Source: Acinetobacter lactucae
GTDB taxonomy: Bacteria > Pseudomonadota > Gammaproteobacteria > Pseudomonadales > Moraxellaceae
Length of the DNA stretch: 37,800 nt
Assembly: GCF_013344765.1 (NCBI RefSeq)
Contig: NZ_JABVBF010000012.1
Span: forward strand, 1-37,800
Direction of reading: 5' to 3'
Of the stretch, positions 37,344 through 37,800 are shown one piece after another (the stretch's first letter is position 1; the number at the start of each line of letters is the position of its first letter). The position numbers and the translations under genes are program-made. The notes under the pieces are model-generated. The model did not search any database, was not told where the DNA came from, and saw only the letters and a list, made by a program, of their open reading frames with translations.

Positions 37344-37498
37344 CAGGCTTACTCCTCACTGAATAAATATCTTATATTTATTGTTTTATTTATTGTTAAG
37401 GTAGTGCTCAGGATAAATCTAGTCTATTCATAACAGCTTTATGTATTTTTTTATAAATTGAATACGCAATAGTAGAGCAGATCATCAAAAAAATAAGT

Positions 37499-37702
37499 TT
37501 AAAGAAATGTATAAGTTCTTAAAGTGCGGATGAGTGCCATATAGTCACCTTGAGAAGCTTGAGCAATAACAGATTCAACTTCTGCCTGACTCCAGCCTTG
37601 TTTTAAAGCAGAATTGCTAAAGTTGGTTAACAAGACCAGAGGATTTTCACCAAAATGGATTGGATGATTGATTAATCTCTTTTCAAGCTTAGATATTTCC
37701 AT
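37499..37702 (-). CDS. Small protein of unknown function (67 aa)
   Basis: A likely real gene with no family I recognise. The product is cytoplasmic with no signal peptide or membrane helix, and looks mostly helical, with ALKQGWSQAEVESVIAQAS and GDYMALIRTLRTYTF near the end. A ribosome-binding site (AGGGTGA) lies a few bases before the ATG. The gap to the FNT start is about 155 bp and AT-rich, so it appears to be transcribed separately or to precede FNT on the same strand. Confidence 0.65.
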   Translation of the reverse strand: MEISKLEKRLINHPIHFGENPLVLLTNFSNSALKQGWSQAEVESVIAQASQGDYMALIRTLRTYTFL

Positions 37703-37800
37703 AGGATCACCCTAGTTTTAGATTTAATTATTGTGAAGTACTTTGTGTTTTTTTAGATTTTAGTGTTTTAAATTAAGATTATGCAAGCGCTAATTTATTT

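Overview
The window reads as an ordinary chromosomal core segment of an Acinetobacter, most likely of the A. baumannii/calcoaceticus group. That placement is inference from AT-rich intergenic DNA, AT-biased codon use, many A/T-flanked hairpin terminators, and protein sequences closest to gammaproteobacterial types. There are no tRNA or rRNA genes, CRISPR arrays, insertion sequences, integrases or phage genes, and I see no base-composition break suggesting a recently acquired island.

Layout. 1-1770: a sodium-coupled NSS-family transporter with a tiny membrane partner (MetS type). 1767-4030: fmt-rsmB, initiator-tRNA formylation and 16S rRNA methylation, overlapping by 4 nt on the minus strand. 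4378-6207: ilvD (branched-chain amino acid synthesis), ended by a long hairpin. 6522-8621: an uncharacterised protein made of two thioredoxin-like DsbA halves, then a TSUP (TauE/SafE) permease. 8630-9520: a LysR regulator convergent to that pair. 9601-13878: a uracil permease and PEP carboxylase, both minus strand. 14050-19051: a TetR regulator divergent from a two-gene RND efflux operon (adaptor plus pump, no outer-membrane channel), with a 34-bp palindrome between them. 19191-22962: a small membrane protein, dnaJ behind a clear heat-shock (sigma-32) promoter, a secreted acidic protein on the other strand, dapB, and a START-domain protein.

23003-26024: a dkgB aldo/keto reductase and a YdhP-type MFS exporter, divergent from a YafC-like LysR regulator; the dkgB/yafC pairing is the one seen in E. 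coli. 26008-28928: a small lipoprotein, a MocR-type regulator and a zinc alcohol dehydrogenase. 28966-31430: a minus-strand run of tag, an 81-aa unknown, an M23 peptidase lipoprotein and mutY, pairing two base-excision repair glycosylases with an envelope hydrolase. 31572-33187: a HIT-family hydrolase, a dienelactone hydrolase-type enzyme and a DUF1328 membrane peptide. 33380-37702: a YcgN-type cysteine cluster protein, a PQQ-dependent sugar dehydrogenase lipoprotein, rarA, a formate/nitrite-transporter-family protein and a 67-aa unknown.

I found no convincing undescribed multi-gene system. The best leads are the palindromic operator that forces a later start for the TetR gene, the double DsbA-like protein next to a TSUP permease, the sigma-32 promoter on a stand-alone dnaJ, the acidic secreted protein with a repeated motif, the 81-aa protein in the mutY-tag run, and two inverted repeats lacking the U-tract of a normal terminator.
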